Assembly: GCA_964015995.1 (NCBI GenBank)
Contig: CAXHFH010000037.1
Location: 1 to 19,872, forward strand
Origin: UBA1672 sp964015995
GTDB taxonomy: Bacteria > Pseudomonadota > Alphaproteobacteria > Micavibrionales > Micavibrionaceae
DNA length: 19,872 bases
Reading direction: 5' to 3'
Part shown: positions 1 through 6,427 of the stretch, one piece after another
How the letters are laid out: each line of letters opens with the position of its first letter
Numbering within the stretch: the stretch's first letter is position 1
Notes under the pieces: model-generated
What the model saw: the letters and a program-made list of their open reading frames with translations, nothing else
Database searches by the model: none
Told to the model about the DNA's origin: nothing
Made by a program: the position numbers and the translations under genes

Positions 1-191
1 TAAATTTTTTATCAAATAGAGCAGTTTTTTGCAGTTTTATTTTTCATAATAACCGCAGCGCAGCAAAATAAGGTGTTATATAAGAATTTTCCCTTAAGTT
101 GTTGTAAAATATAATAAATATTCCTTTTTTATTTATGCTGCACAGCAATGGATTGTGGAACGCAGCAAAGAAATTATATTTCAAACGATTA
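1..191. other. AT-rich stretch with no gene seen
   Basis: Together with the leader up to 339 this is the gene-free start of the window. It is strongly AT-rich, with runs of T and A. The motif GCAG followed by a T-run occurs twice in the first 40 bases, and GCAGC-type words recur near 55-65, 138-145 and 161-166. I see no start codon with a ribosome binding site leading into a reading frame of useful length. It is probably an intergenic region with the upstream part of the promoter region for the HNH gene. Confidence 0.5.
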
Positions 192-239
192 AAAATCCCG
201 CAATTATGATATAATTTCCATATTGGGACGCGGGATTTT
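192..239 (+). promoter_or_regulatory. Inverted repeat around a TATAAT box, upstream of the HNH gene
   Basis: A perfect 10-base inverted repeat, AAAATCCCGC at 192-201 and GCGGGATTTT at 230-239, brackets a consensus -10 box TATAAT at 210-215. The overlapping TATGAT at 205-210 is an alternative. No good -35 hexamer is visible at the right distance. Transcription starting near 222 would put the right arm just inside the transcript and leave a leader of about 118 bases before the HNH start at 340. The layout suits a repressor site that bridges the core promoter, but no cognate protein can be named. It is not a terminator, because the arms are 28 bases apart and no U-tract follows. Confidence 0.4.
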
Positions 240-339
240 CGCGGATGTTGAGAGCTCTTTTTCCTTCCTGAGAATCCACACTAATTCGGTCTTTGATCGT
301 GCACATGATCATACGGCCATTAGCGAAAGGAGATGTGCA

Positions 340-909
340 ATGAACACTGCGATGCCATTAGAGCGATGTAGCGCGTTAATATTAAATGCGGATTTTAGAC
401 CGCTGAGCTATTTCCCGTTATCTGTATGGTCTTGGCAGGATGCTGTTAAGGCCATTTTTAGAGGGAGTGTCAATGTTGTTTCGGAATATGATCGTATTGT
501 GCGATCACCCGAACATGAAATGAAATTGCCATCGGTTCTGGCGTTGAAAGAATACGTGCCAACAAAACGATCACCGGCCTTTACACGGTTTAATGTGTTT
601 CTGCGTGATCAGTGGATGTGCCAATATTGCGGCGAAGATTTTAAAACACATGAACTGACGTTTGATCATGTGATACCACGTTCCAAGGGTGGAACGACCT
701 GTTGGGAAAATATCGTGGCGGCGTGCCAATGTTGTAACACACGCAAGGGCAATCAAATGCCAAAGGATATTGGTATGTTCCCGTTGGTGAAGCCAAGGCC
801 GCCATCGGTGTATGAATTACAGAGCAGCGGACGGCGGTTTCCACCAAACTTCCTGCATGAAAGTTGGAGCGACTTTTTATACTGGGATACGGAATTAACA
901 GAAGGATAA
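340..909 (+). CDS. HNH endonuclease family protein
   Basis: This encodes a 189-residue protein of the HNH nuclease family, a metal-dependent DNA-cutting fold. The zinc ribbon is visible as C94-x2-C97 and C129-x2-C132. The ββα-metal core shows D109-H110 and N124, and ends in a conserved NTRKG segment. The N-terminal 80 residues match the layout of the stand-alone HNH proteins found widely in alphaproteobacteria, whose biological role is not established. The start was chosen at 340 because GAAAGGAGA lies just upstream; the reading frame stays open back to 223, but that part looks like leader and not protein. It is not linked to a methylase, so I would not call it a restriction enzyme. Confidence 0.85.
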   Translation: MNTAMPLERCSALILNADFRPLSYFPLSVWSWQDAVKAIFRGSVNVVSEYDRIVRSPEHEMKLPSVLALKEYVPTKRSPAFTRFNVFLRDQWMCQYCGEDFKTHELTFDHVIPRSKGGTTCWENIVAACQCCNTRKGNQMPKDIGMFPLVKPRPPSVYELQSSGRRFPPNFLHESWSDFLYWDTELTEG

Positions 910-1074
910 TTAAAAAGAATAAATAAAAACTAGGTCTTATGTGTTTTTAAAAGAATTGGCATGCCACGGAAAGCGGTTTTCAGGCCTGCCATAAACCGGC
1001 GCAAGATCAGAAACGTAAAGCATGGTGCTTTGGTTTTGAAGATTGAGCGCAACGTGCGACGAAAGGAGAATGTT

Positions 1075-1434
1075 ATGTTTAATCATATCACAAATCTTGC
1101 ACACTTACGGTCAACCACGCAGGCCTTCGGGTTTTTCCTGTTCTATACGGTTTTGCTGGTTGGTTTATCAACCTTCCTTGGGCACTATATGGGTGTTATG
1201 GGAATGATAGACAGCACAGTGGGTACTTTCTTTGAAGGTGGTCATTGGCACACGCTGATCGGTGCTGGTTGGGCTTTGATCCTGTCCAGTATGATCCTGA
1301 CAGGCAAGAAACTGACCAATGACATGATGTCGGTCGTTATTGCCTTCATCGGCGTTTACCTGTCTTACAAGGTTGATGTCCTTTTAGGGATGGTTGTGGT
1401 GTCTTACCTGACCACGCTTGAAAAAGGCAAATAA
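1075..1434 (+). CDS. Small three-helix membrane protein, function unknown
   Basis: A 119-residue protein with three likely membrane helices, near residues 16-36, 57-76 and 85-111, and a short polar tail ending in EKGK. I do not recognise a named family. The start at 1075 was chosen because GAAAGGAGA ends about five bases upstream; the frame is open back to 961, but those extra 38 residues are basic and unlike a membrane protein. The gene stands alone, with an intrinsic terminator about 25 bases after the stop. Its first helix begins with QAFGFFLF, which resembles QSVGFFMF in the 39-codon gene at 1724. The two may be related, but the shared stretch is short. Confidence 0.75.
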   Translation: MFNHITNLAHLRSTTQAFGFFLFYTVLLVGLSTFLGHYMGVMGMIDSTVGTFFEGGHWHTLIGAGWALILSSMILTGKKLTNDMMSVVIAFIGVYLSYKVDVLLGMVVVSYLTTLEKGK

Positions 1435-1458
1435 CCAATAACAATAAAAAATGAACAG

Positions 1459-1488
1459 GGCCGGAGCTTAATCGCTTCGGCCTTTTTT
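1459..1488 (+). terminator. Rho-independent terminator of the membrane protein gene
   Basis: GGCCGGAGC (1459-1467) pairs with GCTTCGGCC (1474-1482), nine pairs including one G-U, around a six-base loop. Six T follow directly. It lies 25 bases past the stop at 1434, so it very probably ends that transcript. Confidence 0.9.
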
Positions 1489-1540
1489 ATGGTGAGGGCG
1501 GGGCGATGGTGTGACGGTTCAGTATGGATCACTAGGAAAT

Positions 1541-1575
1541 ATAATTACTGATACTAAACGCTACCCAGTAATTAT
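1541..1575. repeat. Perfect 10-bp inverted repeat with T-run
   Basis: ATAATTACTG (1541-1550) and CAGTAATTAT (1566-1575) are perfect reverse complements separated by 15 bases, and a run of T continues to 1579. The stem is AT-rich and lies between the terminator at 1488 and the promoter at 1654. It could be a weak second terminator, an operator, or a small RNA 3' end. I cannot decide between these. Confidence 0.5.
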
Positions 1576-1653
1576 TTTTCTTACGACGTCGCCGATAAGA
1601 ATCTGTGCGTCATGGCAAATGGCTAATAAAAAACCCTTAAACCCGCGGAAACC

Positions 1654-1681
1654 TTGACTTTCCGTCAATTAATGTTATACA
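1654..1681 (+). promoter_or_regulatory. Sigma70-type promoter with extended -10
   Basis: TTGACT (1654-1659) is followed after 16 bases by TATACA (1676-1681), and TG at 1673-1674 gives an extended -10. Transcription would start near 1688, about 36 bases before the ATG of the small gene at 1724. This is one of the best promoter matches in the window. Confidence 0.6.
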
Positions 1682-1723
1682 CCACACTTATGTTAAATTT
1701 GATTGGTATGAATGGGCACGCGC

Positions 1724-1843
1724 ATGTTTGATGATTTATTTGATTTCGGGAAAAAACGCACACTGAAACAATCCGTTGGATTTTTTATGTTTCACGGCGG
1801 TTTGGTTACTCTGGTTCTTGGTGTTATGAAGTTGGTTGGCTAA
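1724..1843 (+). CDS. 39-residue small membrane protein
   Basis: A short frame begins ATG TTT GAT GAT at 1724 and ends TAA at 1843. The product has a charged start with a GKKR cluster and then one likely membrane helix, about residues 18-38, that begins QSVGFFMF. A strong promoter lies 36 bases upstream, but no good ribosome binding site is visible, only weak purines near 1711-1716. Its last 20 bases overlap the 3' end of dsbB on the other strand. The QxxGFF(L/M)F motif is shared with the first helix of the protein at 1075-1434, which supports it being real. The role is unknown. Confidence 0.55.
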   Translation: MFDDLFDFGKKRTLKQSVGFFMFHGGLVTLVLGVMKLVG

Positions 1844-2351
1844 CGGCCTTCACCATCAACGCACTTAAGCCACAGAACGCAAATAACCCAAGGCACAACG
1901 CAATATTGTAATTCGCCATGGATAGGCCAAGGATGGGGTCTGTCCATTGAACGTCGCTGCATGAGGCGGCGGGTGCGCTCATCAGGTTCTCAAGAATACT
2001 TTGATCGGATGTGTCATCAAAGAAGAGGGGGACTTTGCACCCTTCTAATGCGGAATCCCACCATTTTTGTTCTACGCCTGTGTGATAGGCCGCGATGCCG
2101 CTATTTACCAGAAAGTTTAGGCTACTTATGCCTAAAAAAGCGCGCACAACGGAATGTCTTTCACGCATGGCGATCCCGATTAGGCCGATAACCAAACCAA
2201 AGGCAAAGGGGTAGCGTTGATAAATACATAGATTACAAGGCTCTAGGCCGAAAAAAGCTTCTGAGATTAATGCGGAAGAAAGCGCAATAAAGGATGTGAG
2301 TGCGATTAGGCCAAATGAATAAACCGGGTTCGATAAAATCTTTTTAATCAT
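1824..2351 (-). CDS. dsbB: Disulfide bond formation protein B (DsbB family)
   Basis: A 175-residue inner-membrane thiol oxidase that re-oxidises periplasmic DsbA and passes electrons to quinone. The first periplasmic loop has the redox pair C39-N-L-C42 followed by IYQRYP, the family hallmark. The second pair is C105 and C131, almost the same spacing as in E. coli (104 and 130). Four membrane helices fit near residues 10-30, 46-64, 68-86 and 143-168. I chose ATG at 2351 over an upstream TTG at 2372 because the family normally begins close to the first helix and a GAGGAA lies upstream. The exoD-like gene ends 17 bases before this start, so the two are probably co-transcribed. I see no dsbA in the window. 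Confidence 0.9.
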   Translation of the reverse strand: MIKKILSNPVYSFGLIALTSFIALSSALISEAFFGLEPCNLCIYQRYPFAFGLVIGLIGIAMRERHSVVRAFLGISSLNFLVNSGIAAYHTGVEQKWWDSALEGCKVPLFFDDTSDQSILENLMSAPAASCSDVQWTDPILGLSMANYNIALCLGLFAFCGLSALMVKAVSQPTS

Positions 2352-2368
2352 AGTATTTTTCCGCTTCC

Positions 2369-2983
2369 TCAAATATAACTTTTGATCAGTTCTTTGACAA
2401 CGTCTATGCCTTCTGTACCTAAAAACAGGACCACCGCAACAAGTGCGCTAACCCAGAGCATGCCTATAATCGCGCCCGCGAGTACGGCCAGCCCATCGCG
2501 CATAATCACGCCAATGGACATCAGGGCAATTCCAAAGCTCGGTACGGTGTTGGTAAGCGGCAAGGGCACACAAACCGATAGAGCCATGATAAACCCGAAT
2601 ATACCAATAATTCGTGAAAATAGCCCCTGCGTTACAAAACTTAATCTTGGTTTGATGAGTTTTTCAACGCGCTTTGTCCATGGTAGTGCCCGCTCTACCA
2701 TCGAGATGACGGTCTCGCGCTTTAACCCTTTTTCTTTAAATCTTTCAGGAAACCAAATGGTGTGGCGGCCAATCGCTTGTTGTGCGGTTAAAAACACGAG
2801 GGGCATCCCAAGGATCGTACCAACGCCAACGGCGGGAATAGGCAATGCGGCGGGTAGGGCGAAGATAAACAGGAAAAACCCGAATCCGCGCTCATGGAAT
2901 GCCTCCAGCAAGTTATCAATGCTGATGGTTTCGCCGGAGCATTCGGTTTCGATGCTTTTAAGGATGTCGGAAAGGCTTCTCAT
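2369..2983 (-). CDS. exoD: ExoD family membrane protein
   Basis: A 204-residue membrane protein of the exopolysaccharide synthesis ExoD family. A short polar N-terminus with predicted helices (residues 1-30) is followed by a Pro- and Gly-rich hydrophobic block (35-70), a basic amphipathic middle (78-118), and hydrophobic segments at about 122-160 and 165-190. The paired motifs FALPAALPIP and VPLPLTNTVPSFG are typical of the family. In rhizobia exoD mutants are affected in exopolysaccharide and alkali tolerance; the biochemical activity is not known. It sits directly upstream of dsbB in the same direction. The ribosome binding site is weak. The gene symbol is by family only. Confidence 0.85.
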   Translation of the reverse strand: MRSLSDILKSIETECSGETISIDNLLEAFHERGFGFFLFIFALPAALPIPAVGVGTILGMPLVFLTAQQAIGRHTIWFPERFKEKGLKRETVISMVERALPWTKRVEKLIKPRLSFVTQGLFSRIIGIFGFIMALSVCVPLPLTNTVPSFGIALMSIGVIMRDGLAVLAGAIIGMLWVSALVAVVLFLGTEGIDVVKELIKSYI

Positions 2984-3058
2984 TTCTATTCAAATATCAG
3001 AGTTTGCGTATGTTGACGAGGGGAAAGCGCGGCATGAATAAAATCTTTCACTAAATTC

Positions 3059-3086
3059 TTGCAGAATTTATTCAGATCAGTATGAT
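3059..3086 (+). promoter_or_regulatory. Promoter of tRNA-Leu
   Basis: TTGCAG (3059-3064) and TATGAT (3081-3086) are 16 bases apart and would start transcription near 3093, about ten bases before the tRNA. Confidence 0.55.
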
Positions 3087-3103
3087 CACTTTCATTCTGA
3101 CAT

Positions 3104-3188
3104 GCCCCTGTGGCGGAATTGGTAGACGCGCCGGATTCAAAATCCGGTTCTTTCGGGAGTGGGAGTTCAAGTCTCCCCGGGGGCACCA
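3104..3188 (+). tRNA. tRNA-Leu (anticodon CAA)
   Basis: An 85-base class II tRNA with encoded CCA. The acceptor stem GCCCCTG (3104-3110) pairs with CGGGGGC (3178-3184), with one U-G pair. The anticodon stem CCGGA/TCCGG holds the loop TTCAAAA, so the anticodon is CAA and the tRNA reads UUG. The long variable arm and the T arm GGGAG-TTCAAGT-CTCCC are intact. Discriminator A is at 3185 and CCA at 3186-3188. Confidence 0.97.
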
Positions 3189-3300
3189 TTATATCATATA
3201 CTTCCTCTTTATTTGGGCGCTTAGCCATTCTTTCTTCAAAACACCAGTTGGACTAGTATTCTTTCCAACCATATTTCTTATGCAAGGCCTGTTTGTATAA

Positions 3301-3308
3301 GGGGGGGG
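3301..3308. repeat. Poly-G tract of 8
   Basis: A run of eight G lies in the gap between tRNA-Leu and the dehydrogenase gene, about 125 bases before its start. Two more runs of 8 and 9 G occur at 6259 and 8773. The rest of this gap (3189-3395) shows no gene. Confidence 0.8.
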
Positions 3309-3395
3309 TGTTTTGTATCCATATTACGCAGTTCTGTTTATCTACTCCAACAACATAGTTTGGTAAAATTAAAACATAAGCTGATCGAAAGGGTT

Positions 3396-3428
3396 ATGAA
3401 ACAAAAATCCGAATTTTATAAGGAGTAA
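3396..3428 (+). other. Possible ten-codon leader ORF
   Basis: ATG at 3396 follows GAAAGG with short spacing and reads MKQKSEFYKE before TAA at 3426-3428. The stop sits within the Shine-Dalgarno region (AAGGAG) of the dehydrogenase gene, four bases before its ATG at 3433. Such an arrangement could couple translation of the two frames. It may also be chance. Confidence 0.3.
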
Positions 3429-3432
3429 GACA

Positions 3433-4401
3433 ATGACAATCGAAACCCCATATGGTTCTAAAGGATGGACGCCAGATAGATTAAATGACATCTCAGGTAA
3501 AACCTACGTCATTACAGGTGCAAATTCAGGCACAGGCTTTGAAGCATCGAAAATACTTTTATCCAAGGGTGCAAAAGTTGTGATGCTAAACCGCAGCGTC
3601 GAGAGATCCACAGTAGCCATTGATAAGCTTAAGCAAGAATTTGGCAATGATGCAGCCGTTACTTTCGTTCAAATGGATTTAGCAGTGCTAGATTCTGTGC
3701 GAGAAGCTGCATCAGAAATTATCGAGAAGGCTCCTCAGATCGATGCACTTATCTGCAATGCTGCAATTGCGCAAGTACCAGAGCAAAAACTCACAGTTGA
3801 TGGCTTTGAGAACCAGTTAGGCGTAAATCATTATGGTCACTTTCTTCTTTGCGGTTTGCTATTTGATCGCATTGAGAAATCAAAAGGACGGATCGTTGTC
3901 GTTGCAAGTCTTGGCTACAAGATGGGGCTAAAAACAATCCAGTTTGATGATATGAACTGGGATAAGAATTATCATCAAAACAATACTTATTGCCATAGCA
4001 AGCTCGCGCAAATGATGTTTGCCTATGAGTTGCAAGACAAGGTTCAGGCGGCAAACAAGAATGTTAGTGTCTATGTTTGTCATCCCGGGTCATCTGCGAC
4101 ATCTTTAATCAGCACCAGCGGCAATTTTGCTACAAAGACTATGTGGTGGCTTATGACCAAGACGCCGATGGTGCAAACAGCCGAGCAAGGCGCTTATCCG
4201 GAAGTTATGTGCGCAACAGAAAATGGTTTGGAAGAGCGCGCACTTTACGGTCCTACAGGCCGTATGGAGATGGTAGGCCCAGTTGGCAAGGGGACACTTG
4301 AACCTTATGCCGTGGAAAAGGAAGTCATCACAAAACTTTGGGAAGTTTCCGAAAAAGCGACAGGTATGATCTGGGATATAGAAACAGAATTAGCAGCCTG
4401 A
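3433..4401 (+). CDS. Short-chain dehydrogenase/reductase (SDR)
   Basis: A 322-residue NAD(P)-dependent oxidoreductase with a Rossmann fold. The cofactor motif TGANSGTG is at 28-35, the structural motif NAA (NAG in most members) at 109-111, and the catalytic residues S159 and Y186-x3-K190 are all present. The length and the extended N-terminus resemble the protochlorophyllide reductase/retinol dehydrogenase-like branch, but the substrate cannot be read from the sequence. A strong AAGGAG precedes the ATG. The AraC-type regulator gene begins 24 bases after the stop on the same strand, so the two are likely one unit with a local regulator. Base composition looks more AT-rich than the uvrA-gyrA region. 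Confidence 0.88.
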   Translation: MTIETPYGSKGWTPDRLNDISGKTYVITGANSGTGFEASKILLSKGAKVVMLNRSVERSTVAIDKLKQEFGNDAAVTFVQMDLAVLDSVREAASEIIEKAPQIDALICNAAIAQVPEQKLTVDGFENQLGVNHYGHFLLCGLLFDRIEKSKGRIVVVASLGYKMGLKTIQFDDMNWDKNYHQNNTYCHSKLAQMMFAYELQDKVQAANKNVSVYVCHPGSSATSLISTSGNFATKTMWWLMTKTPMVQTAEQGAYPEVMCATENGLEERALYGPTGRMEMVGPVGKGTLEPYAVEKEVITKLWEVSEKATGMIWDIETELAA

Positions 4402-4425
4402 GATATTTAGTATTGTGTAAAACAA

Positions 4426-5358
4426 ATGTGTAAGATGACTGACATGACAACAAAAAAAATACATTTTAGCGATTTAACCGAATATCACAAGCTCATGGGC
4501 TTACAAGCTCCAGAACATCCGCTTTTCTCTGTGGTGTCGGTGTCGTCTCAAGAGGTTGAAGTATCGTGCGCTGACCTAGATATAACATTGAGCAGTGACT
4601 TTTACTCGATATCGTTCAAACATATTACATCTGGTGAAATTCATTATGGCCGTACAAAGTACGACTGTAAGAATGGCACAATGATTTTCACAGCGCCTAA
4701 GCAGGAAGTCCGCGTTGTTGGTTTAGAAGTTAAATCTACGGGTCGTAGTATTATATTTCATGAAGATTTTATTCGAGGATCTTCGATCAAAAGTGAAATC
4801 GATAAATACAGTTATTTTAGTTATGCTGTAAATGAGGCTCTGCACCTGTCTCCTAAAGAAGAGAAAATGATCGCAGGGCTGTTTGATCAGATAGAGCAGG
4901 AATACATCAATAATCATGATGCGTTTAGTAAGGAATTAATGCTTTCACAGCTAGATACCTTACTAAAATATGCCAATCGGTTTTATCACCGACAATTCTT
5001 ACACCGCAAAGAAAGTGACTCTCTTGTGCGTGACGCTTTTATAGAGATTTTAGAGCGAGACTTTATGGCTGCTGATAAGGATTATAAGACAATACCGACG
5101 ATAGAGCAGTTGGCGGATATAATGGGGATGACGCCGCGCTACCTTAGTGATGCATTGAAAGTCGAGACTGGTAAAACGGCTATTGAAAATTTACATTTAT
5201 ACTTGGTTGATAAGGCAAAGGATCTCTTGTTGCAATCTGATGCTACTGTGGCGTCCGTCGCTTACGAACTTGGATTTGAGTATCCTCAGTATTTTGCGAG
5301 GCTGTTCAAGAAGAAGGTGGGTTTAACACCCACAGAGTATAGAGAAAAATTGCATTAA
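4426..5358 (+). CDS. AraC family transcriptional regulator
   Basis: A 310-residue DNA-binding regulator. The C-terminal AraC domain (about 224-306) has two helix-turn-helix units: TIEQLADIMGMTPRYLSDAL and ATVASVAYELGFEYPQYFARLFKK, followed by the typical GLTPTEYRE ending. The N-terminal 200 residues are probably a sensing domain; I cannot name its ligand. The gene lies 24 bases behind the SDR gene and probably controls it. The start is uncertain: ATG at 4426, 4435 and 4444 are all in frame and none has a good ribosome binding site. I give the longest. Confidence 0.88.
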   Translation: MCKMTDMTTKKIHFSDLTEYHKLMGLQAPEHPLFSVVSVSSQEVEVSCADLDITLSSDFYSISFKHITSGEIHYGRTKYDCKNGTMIFTAPKQEVRVVGLEVKSTGRSIIFHEDFIRGSSIKSEIDKYSYFSYAVNEALHLSPKEEKMIAGLFDQIEQEYINNHDAFSKELMLSQLDTLLKYANRFYHRQFLHRKESDSLVRDAFIEILERDFMAADKDYKTIPTIEQLADIMGMTPRYLSDALKVETGKTAIENLHLYLVDKAKDLLLQSDATVASVAYELGFEYPQYFARLFKKKVGLTPTEYREKLH

Positions 5359-5471
5359 TGGTTTTCTATCGATTTAGATGTATTTACTATGACCGCATCT
5401 TTCAGGTTCTTATCCCAGTCCTCAAATACCTTGAATAATGAGTTCGATGTCTCTATATTCGGCTGCACCAT
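5355..5471 (-). CDS. Possible 38-residue ORF, doubtful
   Basis: On the minus strand, an ATG at 5471 opens a frame of 38 codons ending in TAA at 5355-5357, which overlaps the stop codon of the AraC gene tail to tail. The product is rich in charged residues and contains a DWDKNLKDA stretch. No ribosome binding site is visible and the frame stays open further upstream, so the start is unclear. It could be a remnant of a longer gene or chance. I do not recognise it. Confidence 0.2.
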   Translation of the reverse strand: MVQPNIETSNSLFKVFEDWDKNLKDAVIVNTSKSIENH

Positions 5472-5513
5472 TATTTCTATGCAGATATAAAAAATTATTG
5501 GGGGAGCTATACT

Positions 5514-6047
5514 ATGCGCGTTTTATTCAGTGTTTTAATTACAGGTTTGGTCTTGTTTGGTGCGATGGCACAGGCGCAATCAAACGGTGGTGAAACAACA
5601 GTGAATGAGATGAAGCGCAAGAGTGATGAGTGTCGCGATAAGCATTATGTCATAGAAGATCTTGAAATGCCGGCTTTTAAAACATGCATACATGCTTGCT
5701 CCGCATCAGATACTTATTTTCAGCGCACTATGGGCGGCACTCCGCCATCAAAAGAAGAAGTTAAGCGCACGACTGAGGCATGCAATGCATCGCATAAAGA
5801 GGTCATGGAAATGGTTGCAAAGGTGCAGGGCGTTTCACCTTCTGTGCGTTTGGGATTAACGGCTTTAAAATATCAAGACAAAATGGATCGTCATCATAAA
5901 AGATGTTTGGGTTATTCATCAGAAGAAATCTGTGATTGCGCGACCAAAAACCTGTCTGTGAAGCTCAACGAAGCCTACAGAAGTATAGATCGAGCCTATC
6001 CACGTGCGCTGGCTGGCTGTGAAACAGGAAAATATCTGCCATTATAG
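5514..6047 (+). CDS. Secreted eight-cysteine protein, function unknown
   Basis: A 177-residue protein with a clear signal peptide (MRVLFSVLITGLVLFGAMAQA, probable cleavage after residue 21). The mature part has eight cysteines (40, 58, 62, 90, 131, 140, 142, 169), an even number that suits disulfide bonds in the periplasm. It is mostly charged and helical, and I recognise no named family. GGGGGAG lies eight bases before the ATG, a strong ribosome binding site. Its last 22 codons recur as a degenerate copy directly after the stop (6046-6114), and again beyond the ars operon (8783-8845), so this gene seems to belong to a once repeated family. Confidence 0.75.
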   Translation: MRVLFSVLITGLVLFGAMAQAQSNGGETTVNEMKRKSDECRDKHYVIEDLEMPAFKTCIHACSASDTYFQRTMGGTPPSKEEVKRTTEACNASHKEVMEMVAKVQGVSPSVRLGLTALKYQDKMDRHHKRCLGYSSEEICDCATKNLSVKLNEAYRSIDRAYPRALAGCETGKYLPL

Positions 6048-6166
6048 AAGCGTAGAGCGCTCCTATCCACGTGCAATGATTGTCTGTAAAACGGGTAAGC
6101 ATATCAGCTATTAGGGTGCTCTATTTGAGCATTCATCTATTTTCGGTTTTCAAAACGTGATTTCTG
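6046..6166 (+). pseudogene. Degenerate copy of the 3' end of the gene at 5514 (copy B)
   Basis: Directly after the stop of the cysteine-rich gene, 6046-6114 reads RSVERSYPRAMIVCKTGKHISY and a TAG. It matches residues 156-177 of that gene (RSIDRAYPRALAGCETGKYLPL) without gaps. The copy is in another frame, begins about 67 bases after its parent segment, and shares AGAAG at the junction. Homology to the third copy (8783-8894) continues past the stop to about 6166. No start codon or upstream part is present, so it is a fragment and not a gene. Confidence 0.75.
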
Positions 6167-6376
6167 CTTTCTAAACTCTCAAATAATAAGTGCTATTTTT
6201 CTCTATCTATCTACACCATCTTATCTCACCGTCCTGAATGTGGTTTAAGGCCAAGAGTGGGGGGGGCGTGTTTGCGGCATCGTGTTTCTTGGGATCGTAC
6301 GCAGGCCGTGACCTGCGGTGGTTTTGTTTCAGGCTGAGGGCGCGGCGCAGTGTGGGCGATCATATGCTCGCAGATA
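6167..6376. other. Gap before the ars operon
   Basis: No gene seen. The stretch starts AT-rich and becomes GC-rich from about 6230. It holds eight G at 6259-6266 and a six-pair hairpin, CGCAGG (6300-6305) with CCTGCG (6312-6317). The hairpin is followed by GTGGTTTTG, a poor U-tract, so I do not call it a terminator. Confidence 0.4.
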
Positions 6377-6402
6377 AACATGTCGATAACTATTGACATG
6401 TT
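6377..6402 (+). promoter_or_regulatory. ArsR operator, 12-2-12 imperfect palindrome
   Basis: AACATGTCGATA (6377-6388) and TATTGACATGTT (6391-6402) are inverted copies with one mismatch, separated by two bases. A 12-2-12 dyad is the usual operator layout of the ArsR/SmtB family. It covers the -35 box TTGACA at 6393-6398, so a bound repressor would block RNA polymerase. It lies 25 bases before the arsR start. Confidence 0.75.
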
Positions 6403-6421
6403 AAGTTGTGTCCATTAGTCT
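6393..6421 (+). promoter_or_regulatory. Promoter of the ars operon
   Basis: A perfect -35 TTGACA (6393-6398) is followed after 17 bases by TAGTCT (6416-6421), a weak -10. Transcription would begin near 6428, exactly at the first arsR ATG, which suggests a leaderless message or use of the later ATG at 6452. Confidence 0.5.
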
Positions 6422-6427
6422 GGATAT

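Noticed and set aside
223..339. N-terminal extension of the HNH protein from 223
   Set aside because: The ribosome binding site and the family's N-terminus place the start at 340.
961..1074. N-terminal extension of the membrane protein from 961
   Set aside because: The extra part is basic and has no ribosome binding site, while GAAAGGAGA stands before 1075.
2382..3041. Plus-strand frame of 219 codons opposite the exoD-like gene
   Set aside because: It is a shadow of the clear membrane protein on the other strand, rich in Ser, Thr and Pro, with no family features.
6300..6317. Six-pair hairpin before the ars operon as a terminator
   Set aside because: The stem is short and the following bases are GTGGTTTTG, not a U-tract.
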